The position numbers and the translations under genes are program-made. The notes beneath the pieces were generated by a model that was not told the DNA's origin, ran no database searches, and was given only the letters and a program-made list of their open reading frames with translations. 64,000 nt of DNA, taken from positions 1-64,000 of the forward strand of contig NZ_CP050453.1 in NCBI RefSeq assembly GCF_014171575.1, given 5' to 3'. The stretch's first letter is position 1, and every line of letters begins with the position of its first letter. This document shows, piece after piece, positions 47,960 through 57,264 of this stretch. The stretch comes from Microbacterium sp. Se63.02b. Lineage in GTDB: Bacteria; Actinomycetota; Actinomycetes; Actinomycetales; Microbacteriaceae.

Positions 47960-48967
47960 TCACTCCCCCGCGCCGTCCTTGAACTGCCGCTCCCAATCCC
48001 GCAGCTCGGAGCGGCCGATCAGCGAGTCGAGCGACACCTGGAACAGCAGCCCCTTGCGGGCGTTGACCTGCTTGATGTTGTCGACGATCTGCGTCGTGAG
48101 GCCGGCGAGGGCCTCGCGCACCTCGTCGACACGCTCCTGCGGTGAATCCCACAGGTCGGGTCGGGTGAGCAGGTCGAGCAGGTAGTCGGGTTCGAGTGCC
48201 GCGACGAGCCGGGCGAGCTTGTCGGCGTACTCGGCTTCGGCGAGCATGACCTGGTCTGCTTCGGCCTTGGCGTCGAGCCGCACGAAGAGCTGCTCGACGT
48301 GGGAGGCGAGCATGTCGATCGCCGCCGCGGTCTCCGCCGCGACCGTGTCGCCCTGGAGGGTCGCATAGTCGACGCGCAGTTCGCGCAGCCGGTTCACACG
48401 CAGGCGGATGGCCGGAGGCAACGGGTCCGCGGTGGCGACCGCCTTCGGTGTGCGGCGCCGGCGGAGGAAGAGGACGATGGCGGTACCGGCGGCTGCGGCG
48501 AGGACGACGCCTCCGATGACGACGGGAAGGATCGCATCTCCCGCTCCCCGCGGTCTCCCCGGCGACGAGGGCGCCTCGTCGACGATCTGCTGCACCGTCT
48601 CGACGAGGGCGGACTGCGTGTCACCACCGGCCGCTGCCTCGTTCTCGTTGGCGATCCGCAGCACGTCGTTGCTGTCGATCACCGTGGAGCCCGCTTGCAG
48701 ATCGTCCCCGACGGCGAGCACCACGGTCGTCTGCGGCACCCGCTCGCTGAGCCGGTCCAGCAGTTCGAGGTCGTAGACGGCGGCCAGGTCGGCATCCTCC
48801 GGAAGCACCACGACGGCGATCGTCCGGTCTCCCGGCACGGCGGCCGTCAGCGCCTCGGTCAGCGCTGCCTGCCCCTGCACGCCGGGCGCGACGTAGACGT
48901 CGCCGGACTGAAGCGCCGCGATCGCGTCGGTCACCCCGCTCGGGTCGGATGCGGTGGTGCTGATCAT
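47960..48967 (-). CDS. TPM-like membrane protein with C-terminal helical domain
   Basis: A 335-residue protein. The N-terminal part (about 1-130) resembles the TPM fold of actinobacterial Rv1476-type proteins (PGDRTIAVVVLPEDADLAAVYDLELLDRL). One transmembrane segment lies at about 150-170 (ILPVVIGGVVLAAAAGTAIVLFL), then a charged helical cytoplasmic domain. The start at 48967 has GAGGTGAGG upstream. It follows the VWA gene by 7 nt, so they are one operon. A role with the VWA lipoprotein in the envelope is inferred. Confidence 0.82.
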   Translation of the reverse strand: MISTTASDPSGVTDAIAALQSGDVYVAPGVQGQAALTEALTAAVPGDRTIAVVVLPEDADLAAVYDLELLDRLSERVPQTTVVLAVGDDLQAGSTVIDSNDVLRIANENEAAAGGDTQSALVETVQQIVDEAPSSPGRPRGAGDAILPVVIGGVVLAAAAGTAIVLFLRRRRTPKAVATADPLPPAIRLRVNRLRELRVDYATLQGDTVAAETAAAIDMLASHVEQLFVRLDAKAEADQVMLAEAEYADKLARLVAALEPDYLLDLLTRPDLWDSPQERVDEVREALAGLTTQIVDNIKQVNARKGLLFQVSLDSLIGRSELRDWERQFKDGAGE

Positions 48968-48974
48968 CCTCACC

Positions 48975-50812
48975 TCAGAAGTTGTTGATCACGGAGGCGA
49001 ACACGAGGTCGATGCGCTCGGCGTCGGAGGCGTCGAACATCTGCCCCCCTGTGGCGTCCGCGATCCGCTGCAGCGCCGAGGTGTCGGCGCCCTCGCCGTA
49101 AGCGATGGGGAAGATGCGGACCGGGGCATCGGTGCCGCCCTCTTTCGTGCTCTTGCCGATCTTCGCGATCAGCGAGTCGAGTGAGGTCGTCGAGTCGGTG
49201 TCCTCCCCGTCGGACAGCACCACGATGGCGTTGATGCGTCCGGGTTCGGCGCGCTCGCCCATGGCCTCGTACGCGGTGAGGATCGCGTCGTACAGCGGAG
49301 TCCCGTTGCGCTGCGCGTACCGCAGATCGTCGAGCGAGGAGTCGAGCTTCTCGCCGTCCGACCCGAGCGCCGACACGTCGCGCAGCACCTGGATGCCGTC
49401 GCCCTCGTCGGACTCGACCCCGGTCGTGAAGGCCCAGACGCCGACCTCGTCGGTCGACCGGAAGTGGTCGAGTGTGGTCTGTGCTCCCTCGATCGCCCCG
49501 TCGAGCCGCGAGCGTCCGTCGCCGATCGGGTCATCCATCGACCCGGAGATGTCGATGAGCTCGAGCACGGACGAGGGCTTGCGCACCTGCGTCCACTGGT
49601 CGATCGCGGTCGAGATGACATCCACGTCGGGCTTGGGCAGTGTCACGGTGGGCTGCGCAGGGTCGACGCCGAAGTTGGCGGTGAAGAGGTCGCCGAGGGC
49701 GACGGACTCGTCGAGCGGGCGGAAGCCGTATTCGGGGAGGATCTGCTGGGCCGGCGTGGTCTGCAGGAAGGCTGCGAACGCCTCGCCGGCGGTGCGCTGC
49801 TCGGGGGTGATCCAGTCTGCGCCGAGCACCGTGACCGGGTTGTCGGACCACATCGAGCCGCCGGAGGGATACACGGCGACGAGCTTGGTCTTCGGCGGTG
49901 TCAGCGTCTCTCCCGGCTGCACGGTGTGCGAGTCGGGGTTCCCCTTGTTGTAGTTGAGCAGCGACGTCTCCTCGAGCGCGACGGCCGAGACGTAGGCCGA
50001 GCCGTTGGCGCCGTTCTGCGTTTCGTCATACAGGGTCGAGAGCACGTTGCCGGTCGTGTCGCCGTAGTGGATCACGCACTCCTCGAACACCCGGGAGAAG
50101 TCCTCGGCAGCGTCCACGTCGTCACCGGTGAGTCCCTCCGACTTGCCCGAGGCCTCGTACGACTGCATGAGGATGGTCGACAGCCCGGTCGTCGAGGTGT
50201 TCGGGTTCGTCTTGGAGATCTTGAACGCGCCCCAGATGTCCTTGCCGACGCTCCCCCAACCCTCGGGGTTCTGGCACAGGCCCTCGAGGTCGGTGATGCT
50301 GATGGGGGTGTCCGGCCACCCCAGCGCCTTGGCCATCGGCTCGGGCATCCCGAACACGACAGGGGTGCGCGTGAACGAGGCGGGTTAGCCGACGAGGTTC
50401 GCCGAGGCGGCGGCCGCGACACGGTCGGTCCACACCGTCGATGCGGGCGACCACAGTGTCGGCCACAGGGCACGATCGTCGCTGGGCCAGTCGTCGCCGG
50501 AGGTGAGGTAGCGGGCGGCGTTGCCGGAGGAGACGTTCGTCGGGCGCACCGTCGCGCACGTGTCGAGCCCCTCGTGCTCGGGAGAATCCTTGAACGCGGT
50601 CGCGAGCTCGTCGAGCATGTTGACCTTCTCCGACGAGGTCGCCACCGTGATGTGGGTGCAGCCGTCGTCGGGGAACCCTGCCCTGCCTCGGGCTCCGGAT
50701 CTTCTCCCCCGCCCGTGCAGGCCGCCAGAACCAGTGCGGCGATGGTTGCTGTGGCCAACGCGGCGGGTGTTCGCCGGTACAGGGTCCTTCGTGCGGTGCG
50801 AGGCGCGCTCAT
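48975..50812 (-). pseudogene. Lipoprotein with substrate-binding and VWA domains; frameshift and in-frame stop
   Basis: A secreted lipoprotein (signal ending in the lipobox LAAC at about residue 32) with a substrate-binding-like region and a C-terminal von Willebrand A domain with MIDAS motif DISGSMDDP. The frame is lost at C3 50676-50678; one more base gives GQGFPDDGCTHITVATSSE. An in-frame TAA at 50385-50387 then interrupts NLVG-PASFTRTPVVFGMPEP. The stop is not a homopolymer error, so it may be a point mutation or base-call error. About 610 residues if intact. A TAGCCT box lies 6 nt upstream. Confidence 0.82.
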
Positions 50813-50818
50813 GCGCCT

Positions 50819-50824
50819 AGGCTA
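50819..50824 (-). promoter_or_regulatory. -10 box of the VWA operon, leaderless type
   Basis: TAGCCT on the minus strand ends 6 nt before the ATG at 50812; there is no ribosome site. Confidence 0.5.
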
Positions 50825-50844
50825 CCCAGGTATCGGCCCGGTGA

Positions 50845-51668
50845 TCACGCGGTTCCTGCGCGCATGAACTCCTCGGCGGCACGCACCTGTTCCCTGGAGG
50901 GGCGGATACCCGTGTAGAGGACGAACTGCTCGAGCGCCTGCAGTGTCGCCACCTCTGCGCCGGTGATCACGGTCTTTCCTGCGGCGCGACCAGCGGCGAT
51001 CAGCGGCGTCTCGGCAGGAAGGGCCACCACGTCGAAGACCACCGAAGCCGCGGCGATCGTCTCGGTCGCGAAAGCCAGCGCGCCTCGTCCGCTCCGCCGG
51101 CCATCCCGATCGGGGTGACGTTGACCAGGACGTCCGCGGTCGCGCCGCCGACTTCCGGCCGCCACGCGAATGCGTAAAGATCTGCCAGCGCGCGACCGCT
51201 CGTCTCGTTGCGGGCGACGACGGTGACGTGCGCGAACCCGGCGTCGCGGAAGGCGGCTGCGGTGGCCTTCGCCATGCCGCCGGAGCCGCGCAGCAGCACG
51301 GACGCGGCGGGGTCGAGGCCGGAGCGCTCGATCAGCTGCACGATCGCGGAGTAGTCGGTGTTGTAGGCGGTGAGAACGCCGGCGTCGTTCACGATCGTGT
51401 TGACCGAATCGATGGCCTGCGCAGACGGGTCCATCCGATCGACGAGCGCGATCACGTCTTCCTTGTAGGGCATCGAGATCGCGCAGCCGCGGATGTCGAG
51501 TCCGCGCACGCCGGCGATGGCCAGTCGAAGGTCGGTCGGAGCGAAGGCCTTGTAGATCCAGTTCAGGCCGAGCGCCTCGTAGAGGTGGTTGTGGAACCGT
51601 GTCCCGTTGTTGCTCGGTCGAGCGGACAGCGAGATGCACAGGGTCATGTCCTTGTTGAGCAGCGTCAC
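50845..51668 (-). pseudogene. Shikimate dehydrogenase-like protein (AroE family), frameshifted
   Basis: An NAD(P)-dependent shikimate 5-dehydrogenase-like enzyme. The N-terminal substrate domain has LCISLSARPSN, CAISMPYKEDV (catalytic Lys) and IDSVNTIVN. The NAD motif is VLLRGSGGMAKATAAAF and the tail includes VNVTPIGMAGG. The frame breaks near 51076-51088; one added base gives ADEAALAFATETIAAASVVFDVVALPAETPLI and a product of about 274 residues. The GTG at 51668 is supported by TACCCT 6 nt upstream. Many actinobacterial AroE-like paralogues act outside the shikimate pathway. Confidence 0.87.
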
Positions 51669-51674
51669 CGCATC

Positions 51675-51680
51675 AGGGTA
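51675..51680 (-). promoter_or_regulatory. -10 box of the AroE-like gene, leaderless type
   Basis: TACCCT on the minus strand ends 6 nt before the GTG. Confidence 0.5.
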
Positions 51681-51715
51681 CTCGCGTGCCGCGCGAGTCC
51701 TCCCCTATGGTGAAG

Positions 51716-51985
51716 GTGCATGCACAAGGGGATTGATCGTCTCCGTCTCTCCCCAGGAGACGGACGGCCCACCCCAGGGGCAAGACGATCCGTGCATGCG
51801 ATTGGGCCCTCTCGAGTAGTTCAGTCCCCAATGGGCTACTCGAGGGGGCCGCTATCGTCATCCTCCCACCGATTTTCGGATTTGTCCCCCAAAAGGGGGA
51901 CAAGGCCTCCGAAAAGGAGCTAGGCTGTTTCTGACGCACCCTCCGGTCGTCTTCGGCCCTCATCGCTCCCCCCGCGGTGAGGGCC
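51716..51985 (+). other. Hairpin-rich non-coding region upstream of the cold-shock gene
   Basis: The 500-nt gap (51669-52168) has no credible gene. It holds a 10-bp palindrome GTGCATGCAC (51716-51725) and hairpins at 51743-51763 (7-bp stem), 51805-51850 (15-nt arms, one mismatch), 51882-51903 (9-bp stem TTGTCCCCC/GGGGGACAA, AAAA loop) and 51955-51985 (8-bp stem). Such density suggests structured RNA or a set of terminators, but no known RNA family is recognised. Confidence 0.4.
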
Positions 51986-52060
51986 ACACCATTTTCCGGG
52001 TGACTCCGCCCCCTCGCCGCGACTCCGCCACGTGACGGCCGTGTAGCGCTCGTGCAACAT

Positions 52061-52089
52061 TTGGATTACCTTCTCGCCGCCGCTATTCC
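52061..52089 (+). promoter_or_regulatory. Promoter candidate of the cold-shock gene
   Basis: -35 TTGGAT (52061-52066), 17-nt spacer, -10 TATTCC (52084-52089). It would give a leader of about 73 nt, long enough for cold-regulated structure. Confidence 0.45.
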
Positions 52090-52168
52090 CCTCGGGGCCT
52101 CCTCCACTAGCGTTAGCGATGTCGGGGCATCCCTGCGTCGGCTTTTTACCCAGCAGAACAGGCAGTAC

Positions 52169-52375
52169 ATGAGCACCCAGGGCACGGTCAAGTGGTTCAA
52201 CTCGGAGAAGGGCTTCGGCTTCATCTCCCCCGACGACGGAGGCGCTGACGTCTTCGCGCACTACTCCGCCATCCAGTCATCCGGCTACCGGTCTCTCGAA
52301 GAGAACCAGCGAGTCGAGTTCGATGTGGCACAGGGTCCGAAAGGCCTTCAGGCAGAGAACATTCGCCCCGTCTGA
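52169..52375 (+). CDS. Cold-shock protein (CspA family)
   Basis: A 68-residue nucleic-acid chaperone. The RNP1 motif is KGFGFISP and RNP2 is DVFAHYSAI, with [10 protein letters not shown] at the N terminus; the whole protein is one OB-fold. Family members melt RNA secondary structure, especially in the cold. AGGCAG upstream is a weak ribosome site. It has its own promoter and terminator, so it is monocistronic. Confidence 0.96.
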   Translation: MSTQGTVKWFNSEKGFGFISPDDGGADVFAHYSAIQSSGYRSLEENQRVEFDVAQGPKGLQAENIRPV

Positions 52376-52390
52376 GACGGGCGAGACACG

Positions 52391-52440
52391 GAACTCCCCG
52401 ACCGGAGCGCGCCTCTCGCGCGACATCCGGCGGGGAGTTC
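52391..52440. terminator. Terminator after the cold-shock gene
   Basis: GAACTCCCCG (52391-52400) pairs with CGGGGAGTTC (52431-52440), with an inner GC-rich stem, 15 nt after the stop; TCTGTGCTT follows. Confidence 0.75.
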
Positions 52441-52524
52441 TGTGCTTCGTGCGGGTCGATGAGGCCTCGCGCGTGGCCTGAGCACCGCTTCGACACGGCC
52501 CGTGCGGGGGCGGCGGACAGCGGA

Positions 52525-53190
52525 TCAGTCGAGGAGGAGTCCTCGGAGCTCGTCGACCGTGGAGACGCGGAACGCGGCATCGTCTCCTTCGTGGTGATCG
52601 CTGAAGCCCCAGTCGACGAAGATGACGGGCACGCCGTTCGCCAGGCCGCCCTCGACGTCATGGTGGCGGTCGCCGACGAGCACGGGCCGTGCCGTGTCAG
52701 CCCCGAGCTCACCGAGGCGGCGCAGGGCCTCGGCGACGATGTCGGTCTTCGAGGCGAGGGTCGACTCGTCGGGCGTCGCGCCCACGGTCGTGAGGAAGGC
52801 GGGGCGGAGGCCGAAGTGGTCAACCAGCGCGTCGACCTGGTTCTCCGGCTTCGAACTGGCGGTCGCCTGCGGCACGCCGGCGGCGTGCAGATCGTGGATG
52901 AGCTCGGTGACGCCGGGGTAGGTCGCGACATCGGTCGTGTACCCGTCGGCCTTGCCGAGAGTGCGGTAGAAGGCCACCGCCTCCGCTGACTGCTCCGGCG
53001 TCATCCCCGCCTGGTCCTGGAACGACTGGAACATGGGAGGCCCGATCCAGTGCACCAGCTCCTCGCGCGTGGGTGCCGGGTGCCCGAAGTGCGTGAGCGC
53101 GACGTTCAACCGGCGGAGGATGCCGACGGAGGCGTCGACGATCGTGCCGTCGACGTCCCAGAGCACGCAGGAGAAGGGGGAGTGGGGCAT
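52525..53190 (-). CDS. HAD-superfamily hydrolase (Gph/phosphoglycolate phosphatase-like)
   Basis: A 221-residue haloacid-dehalogenase phosphatase. Motif I is LWDVDGTIVDA (catalytic Asp pair), motif II TASSKP, the Lys is in ASKTDIV, and motif III is VLVGDRHHDVEGG. It has a four-helix cap (about 17-80). The protein may hydrolyse phosphoglycolate or another small phosphate. The ATG has TAGGCT 6 nt upstream; this GGAGGC spacer could also act as a ribosome site. Confidence 0.92.
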   Translation of the reverse strand: MPHSPFSCVLWDVDGTIVDASVGILRRLNVALTHFGHPAPTREELVHWIGPPMFQSFQDQAGMTPEQSAEAVAFYRTLGKADGYTTDVATYPGVTELIHDLHAAGVPQATASSKPENQVDALVDHFGLRPAFLTTVGATPDESTLASKTDIVAEALRRLGELGADTARPVLVGDRHHDVEGGLANGVPVIFVDWGFSDHHEGDDAAFRVSTVDELRGLLLD

Positions 53191-53196
53191 GCCTCC

Positions 53197-53202
53197 AGCC
53201 TA
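53197..53202 (-). promoter_or_regulatory. -10 box of the HAD gene, leaderless spacing
   Basis: TAGGCT on the minus strand ends 6 nt before the ATG. Confidence 0.45.
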
Positions 53203-53226
53203 GGGTCACGCGGGAGGGTGATCACT

Positions 53227-53250
53227 CACCCTGCACAGGTGTGCAGGGTG
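53227..53250. promoter_or_regulatory. 24-bp inverted repeat, operator candidate
   Basis: CACCCTGCAC and GTGCAGGGTG are perfect 10-bp arms separated by AGGT. It sits between the divergent HAD and coiled-coil genes, 25 nt beyond the HAD -10 box, so it could control either. Confidence 0.5.
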
Positions 53251-53322
53251 CTATCTTCTCCACACCTTACGTGAATGCGTTGTGTCCCCATATAAGGTCG
53301 TGACAACGGCGGGTGAGCGGGT

Positions 53323-53328
53323 GAGAAT
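53323..53328 (+). promoter_or_regulatory. -10-like box of the coiled-coil gene
   Basis: GAGAAT ends exactly 6 nt before the ATG; the spacer is GGGGGG. Confidence 0.35.
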
Positions 53329-53334
53329 GGGGGG

Positions 53335-53646
53335 ATGTACGTGTCGATGGAAGTCATCACGATGCTGGCGACAGCGGCGACACTGCTGGTGGCGATCGTC
53401 AGCGGCTTCGGGTGGATGATCACTCGGATGGACGCGCGGTTCGCTGCGCAGGACGCGAAGTACGAGGCGCGCTTCGACAGGATCGACGACCGGTTCGACC
53501 GTGTCGACGACAGGTTCGACCGCGTCGACGACAGGTTCGACAGGCTGGAGAAGCGGATCCACAGCATCGAGCTCGAGATGACCGGGGTGAGGGTCGCGGT
53601 CGCGCGGCTCGAGGGGCCGACCCCGAGGCTGATGATGGTGCGCTGA
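53335..53646 (+). CDS. Small membrane protein with heptad-repeat coiled coil
   Basis: A 103-residue protein with one N-terminal transmembrane segment (about 6-28, MLATAATLLVAIVSGFGWMI), then a coiled coil built of seven-residue repeats: RFDRIDD, RFDRVDD, RFDRVDD, RFDRLEK. The DNA behind the repeat is tandem 21-bp units (about 53470-53553). Small proteins of this repeat type are widespread but their role is unknown; oligomerisation at the membrane is likely. Confidence 0.75.
   Translation: MYVSMEVITMLATAATLLVAIVSGFGWMITRMDARFAAQDAKYEARFDRIDDRFDRVDDRFDRVDDRFDRLEKRIHSIELEMTGVRVAVARLEGPTPRLMMVR
53470..53553 (+). repeat. Four tandem 21-bp repeats inside the coiled-coil gene
   Basis: Four units of 21 bp that begin CGCTTCGACAG, CGGTTCGACCG, AGGTTCGACCG and AGGTTCGACAG encode consecutive seven-residue coil repeats. 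Unit two and three are nearly identical. The number of copies could vary between strains. Confidence 0.7.
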
Positions 53647-53688
53647 CCGCTCGGGACCGGGGAGGCGACGGGGGAGGACGACTGCGGC

Positions 53689-54384
53689 TCAGAACAGACG
53701 GGGGATGCCCGACTCGATCCCCTTCATGTCGTCGTAGTCGAGGACGAGGCAACGGATGCCGCGGTCCTCGGCCAGTACACGTGCCTGCGGCTTGATCTCC
53801 TGCGCGGCGAAGACGCCCTGCACGGGGGCGAGGTGAGGGTCGCGCCCGAGCAATTCGAGGTAGCGGGTCAGCTGCTCGACGCCGTCGATGTCGCCGCGGC
53901 GCTTGATCTCGACCGCGATGGCGGCACCTTCGGCATCGCGCACGAGCAGGTCGACCGGTCCGATCGCGGTCGGGTATTCGCGGCGCACGAGGGTCGCACC
54001 CTCGGAGATGCGATCCACCTGCTCGGCGAGCAGCCGCTGCAGATCGGCCTCGACGCCGTCCTTCTGCAGTCCGGGGTCGACGCCGAGCTCGTGGGACGTG
54101 TCGTGGATGATCTCGTAGATCTGCACCCGCAGCGCATCGCCGGTCTTCTTGTGCGTGACGCGCCACACCTCGACGACGCCGGCGCTCGACTCCTCCTCGC
54201 CCGGCTCCTCGCTCGACAGCGAGCAGGGCGGGCTCATCCAGTTCAACGGCTTGTAGCTGCCGCCGTCGGAGTGCACGAGCAGACTCCCGTCGCCCTTGTG
54301 CACGAGCAGACGCGTGGCGAGCGGGAGATGGGCATTGAGCCGACCGGTGTAGTCGACCGAGCAGCGGGCGATGACGAGACGCAC
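53689..54384 (-). CDS. nucS: Mismatch-specific endonuclease NucS (EndoMS)
   Basis: NucS cuts both strands at mismatches and replaces MutS/MutL in most actinobacteria. The 231-residue protein has an N-terminal DNA-binding half and a C-terminal RecB-like nuclease with GPVDLLVRD and [20 protein letters not shown], which supply the Asp, Glu and Lys of the active site. The C terminus GIPRLF resembles a clamp-binding tail, matching the known beta-clamp partnership. GTG start, with TAGGCT 6 nt upstream. Confidence 0.96.
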   Translation of the reverse strand: MRLVIARCSVDYTGRLNAHLPLATRLLVHKGDGSLLVHSDGGSYKPLNWMSPPCSLSSEEPGEEESSAGVVEVWRVTHKKTGDALRVQIYEIIHDTSHELGVDPGLQKDGVEADLQRLLAEQVDRISEGATLVRREYPTAIGPVDLLVRDAEGAAIAVEIKRRGDIDGVEQLTRYLELLGRDPHLAPVQGVFAAQEIKPQARVLAEDRGIRCLVLDYDDMKGIESGIPRLF

Positions 54385-54390
54385 CCGTCG

Positions 54391-54396
54391 AGCCTA
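54391..54396 (-). promoter_or_regulatory. -10 box of nucS, leaderless type
   Basis: TAGGCT on the minus strand ends 6 nt before the GTG, with no ribosome site. Confidence 0.55.
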
Positions 54397-54438
54397 CTTC
54401 GTCGGAGTCCCATTGTTCGCCGCCTCGGAGTGTGGCGA

Positions 54439-55314
54439 TCAGTTGCCGAGGAAGCCGCCGAGAGCCTCGAAGAGGCCGAGCTCGGTGGCGGCGGAGCGGG
54501 CGATCAGGAACCCGATGATGCCGATGATCCAGGCGGTGTTCTCCGCTCCGGTGCGCTGCATCCAGGCGGCGAAGCGCTGGAGGGGCCTTTCGACGACAGG
54601 AGCGGCGACGAGGCGGAGGATCAGCAGCACGATCGCGGGCAGGATCATGAGAACGCAGTATCCGACGAGGGACAGCACCCGCAGCGGGGTGTCGATTCCG
54701 GCGTCCGCCAGCATGGTCATCCCCACGATGTACGGAAGCATCGTGGCGACCTCGACGAGGCCGGCGGCGACCGCCACGGCCATCACGGCAGCTCCCCGCG
54801 TGCGCGGGTCGAGCAGACGCTCCCGCCAGCGCGTGATGCGCCCGGACGGAGGGGCCATCTCGGCGTCGGAGGTCGCCGCAGGCGGTGTCAGGGGTGCGGC
54901 GACTGTGGCGTCCGCCGCCGACGGCATCCCCGTCCACGGCGAGACGCGAGGTGCCGTCGGTGCAGCGCTCGCCGAGGTGGAGACCTTCGCCGCCGCTTTG
55001 TCGCCCGTGGGCATCACGAACGCGGTGAGGAGGAGCGCGCCTCCCACGACGAGACGGATGATCATTCCGGCGGGAGATGCGAGGAACTCGGAGGCGACGT
55101 CGACCAGGTTCACGAGTCCCCAGAGGAACAGGAGGCCGACGACCAGATAGAACGCGGCGATCGTGACGAGATAGAGGAGGATGCGTCCGACCCGCACCCG
55201 GCCGGGATGCAGGAGCAGGAACACCGGGATCAGGAGCGTGCCGACGCTGAGGCCGTCGATCAGCGCCAGGAGCGCGAGGGAGAGGGGGAGCGGCAGACCG
55301 CCGAAGAGTTCCAT
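54439..55314 (-). CDS. GAP-family membrane protein
   Basis: A 291-residue membrane protein with six or more transmembrane segments split by a Ser/Ala/Pro-rich cytoplasmic loop (about 105-165). It resembles the GAP (Sap) family, whose mycobacterial members help move glycolipids to the cell surface. Motifs include ALIDGLSVGTLLIPVF at the N terminus and GLVEVATMLPYIVGM in the middle. The start is the first Met of this hydrophobic N terminus. The substrate is unknown. Confidence 0.8.
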   Translation of the reverse strand: MELFGGLPLPLSLALLALIDGLSVGTLLIPVFLLLHPGRVRVGRILLYLVTIAAFYLVVGLLFLWGLVNLVDVASEFLASPAGMIIRLVVGGALLLTAFVMPTGDKAAAKVSTSASAAPTAPRVSPWTGMPSAADATVAAPLTPPAATSDAEMAPPSGRITRWRERLLDPRTRGAAVMAVAVAAGLVEVATMLPYIVGMTMLADAGIDTPLRVLSLVGYCVLMILPAIVLLILRLVAAPVVERPLQRFAAWMQRTGAENTAWIIGIIGFLIARSAATELGLFEALGGFLGN

Positions 55315-55429
55315 GCGTCCACGCTCTCCGAAACACGGATGCGGCGAATCGGGCGAAAGTAGGGCTCCGCCTCCTCGTCTCATCCCTTCGTCGGATGCGC
55401 CGCGGACCGTGTCGTGGTTGCATGAGGAC

Positions 55430-56624
55430 ATGCACGAGCAGGTCCACGGCGGCATCGGCGCCTGGTATCGCCGGCACCGCTGGTGGGCCGACCCGGTCGG
55501 GATGGCGATCCTCGCCGTGGTCATGGCCGGTCTCGGCTTCCGCGGAATCTGGGGACCGTTCTCGGTCCTCACCGCTCCCGTCTCACCGTGGTGGGCACTG
55601 GTGCTCGCGCTACCCGCCTGTGCTCGCGCTCGCGAAGCGTCGGATGCCGATGACCGTGCTCGCGCTCGTGTCCGCGCTGTTCGTGGTCGACCTGCTGACG
55701 GTCGGCGGCATCGGAACTCTCGTCGTGCTGCTGGACGTGCTCTGGACGGCTGCCTTCCTCGCCGGGGAACGAGGGCGTCGCGCTCTGCTCCTGCTGCTCG
55801 GGGCGTCGACGCTCGTCCTCTTCGTCGCCGCATGGCTCTTCACCGACGTCTCCTTCGCCGTCGCGTTCCTCATCGGCGTGCAGTTCGGAGCGATCTTCGG
55901 TACGGACTACTGGTGGGCCGTCGCGGTCTCTCAAGCGCACGAACTGGCCGAACTGCACCGTCAACGAGCAGAGCACGCCGCGATCGTCGCGGAGCGGGAC
56001 CGAGCCGAAGCCGTCCGACGCGAACGCGAGACCATGGCACGTGAGCTGCACGACGTGGTGGCCGGGCACGTGATGGCGATGGCGATCCGTGCGGAGGCGG
56101 CGCTGTCGACCGAGGCGGATAGGACCAAGGACAGAGACGCGCTTCAGGCGGTTCGCGACGCCGGCCTCGACGCCCATGGCGCCCTGAGATCCATGATCTC
56201 GGTGCTGCGGCGCGGCGACGGGAACCTGGCGCGACCGCCGCGCTGGGGCGACATCGACGGCATCGTGCACGAGGCCGAAAGGGCGGGACTGGTCGTCGAC
56301 CTCTCCGTCGCCGACCTCCGCGACCTCGGCACCGGACCCGAGCAGGCGGTCGTCCGCATCGTCAGGGAGGCGGTGGCCAACTGCATCCGTCACGCCGGCG
56401 GTGCGCACGTCGAGATCGTGGTCGACCGCGATGACCACGACGTGCGGGTGATCGTGCGATCGCGAGGAGGCGTCGCCAGCGCTGCCGTCGTGCGGGCGGG
56501 CGACGGCTGGGGTCTGCAGATGCTGGAGGAACGCGTGGTGGCGCTCGGCGGCGTGTTCACGGCAGGACCCGTGGTCGAAGGCTGGTCGGTCGAGGGCCGG
56601 ATCCCGATCGAGGTGCGGGTGTGA
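55430..56624 (+). pseudogene. Sensor histidine kinase (NarL/DesK type), one frameshift
   Basis: Four or five N-terminal transmembrane segments precede a HisKA_3 domain with the acceptor His in MARELHDVVAGHV and a HATPase domain (EAVANCIRHAGG, GWGLQMLEERV). The frame changes at about 55612-55619, where one base too many (or two missing) separates VLALP from PVLALAKRR. Correction gives about 397 residues. The response regulator start overlaps its stop (GTGA). The ATG has GAGG upstream. Confidence 0.86.
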
Positions 56625-57261
56625 GCGCCCCGACCGTGCTGCTCGCCGACGATCACTCCGCGATCAGAGCGGGCCTTCGGATCATGCTGGAAGCGCACGG
56701 GATCACCGTGGTCGGGGAGGCCGCAGACGGCGACGTCGCGGTACGCAATGCGGCTGCACTGCGTCCCGACGTCGTGCTCATGGACCTGCGGATGCCCGAC
56801 AGGGACGGCGTCTCCGCGACCCGCGAGATCGTCGACCGCGGGCTCGGCGACGTGCTCGTGCTGACGAGCTTCGACGAAGACGAGCTGGTCTTGGGGGCGA
56901 TACGCGCCGGTGCCGTCGGCTTCCTCCTGAAGACGGTGGATGCGCCGACCCTCGTGCAGGCCGTCCGTGCCGTGGCCGCGGGCGACGGAGCGCTGGACCC
57001 TCGCGTGACTCGGCGTGCGCTCGCCGCAGCGGCGAGCGGTGCCGCCCCGGTGCCGCCGAGTCGTGCCGCGCAGCCCGACCTGACGGCGCGGGAGCGGAGG
57101 TGCTCGACGGCATCCTGAGAGGCTGGTCGAATGCGCAGCTCGCGACGCGCCTGCGCATCTCGGTTCCGACGGTCAAGACGCACGTGTCGAACGTGCTGAT
57201 GAAGCTCGGCGCGCGCAGCCGATCCCACGCGGCCGCGCTCGTGCGCGGACGCGAGATCTGA
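56621..57261 (+). pseudogene. LuxR-family response regulator, one frameshift
   Basis: Partner of the upstream kinase. The receiver domain starts VLLADDHSAIRAGL with the acceptor Asp in VVLMDLRMPDRDG; the HTH is LTAREREVLDGILRGWSNAQ ... SVPTVKTHVSNVLMKLGARS. A G is missing at 57096-57097 (GG should be GGG); correction gives about 213 residues. The target is unknown. Confidence 0.87.
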
Positions 57262-57264
57262 GGA

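Noticed and set aside
53470..53553. CRISPR-like or satellite repeat
   Set aside because: The 21-bp units are contiguous, have no spacers and encode an in-frame coiled coil.
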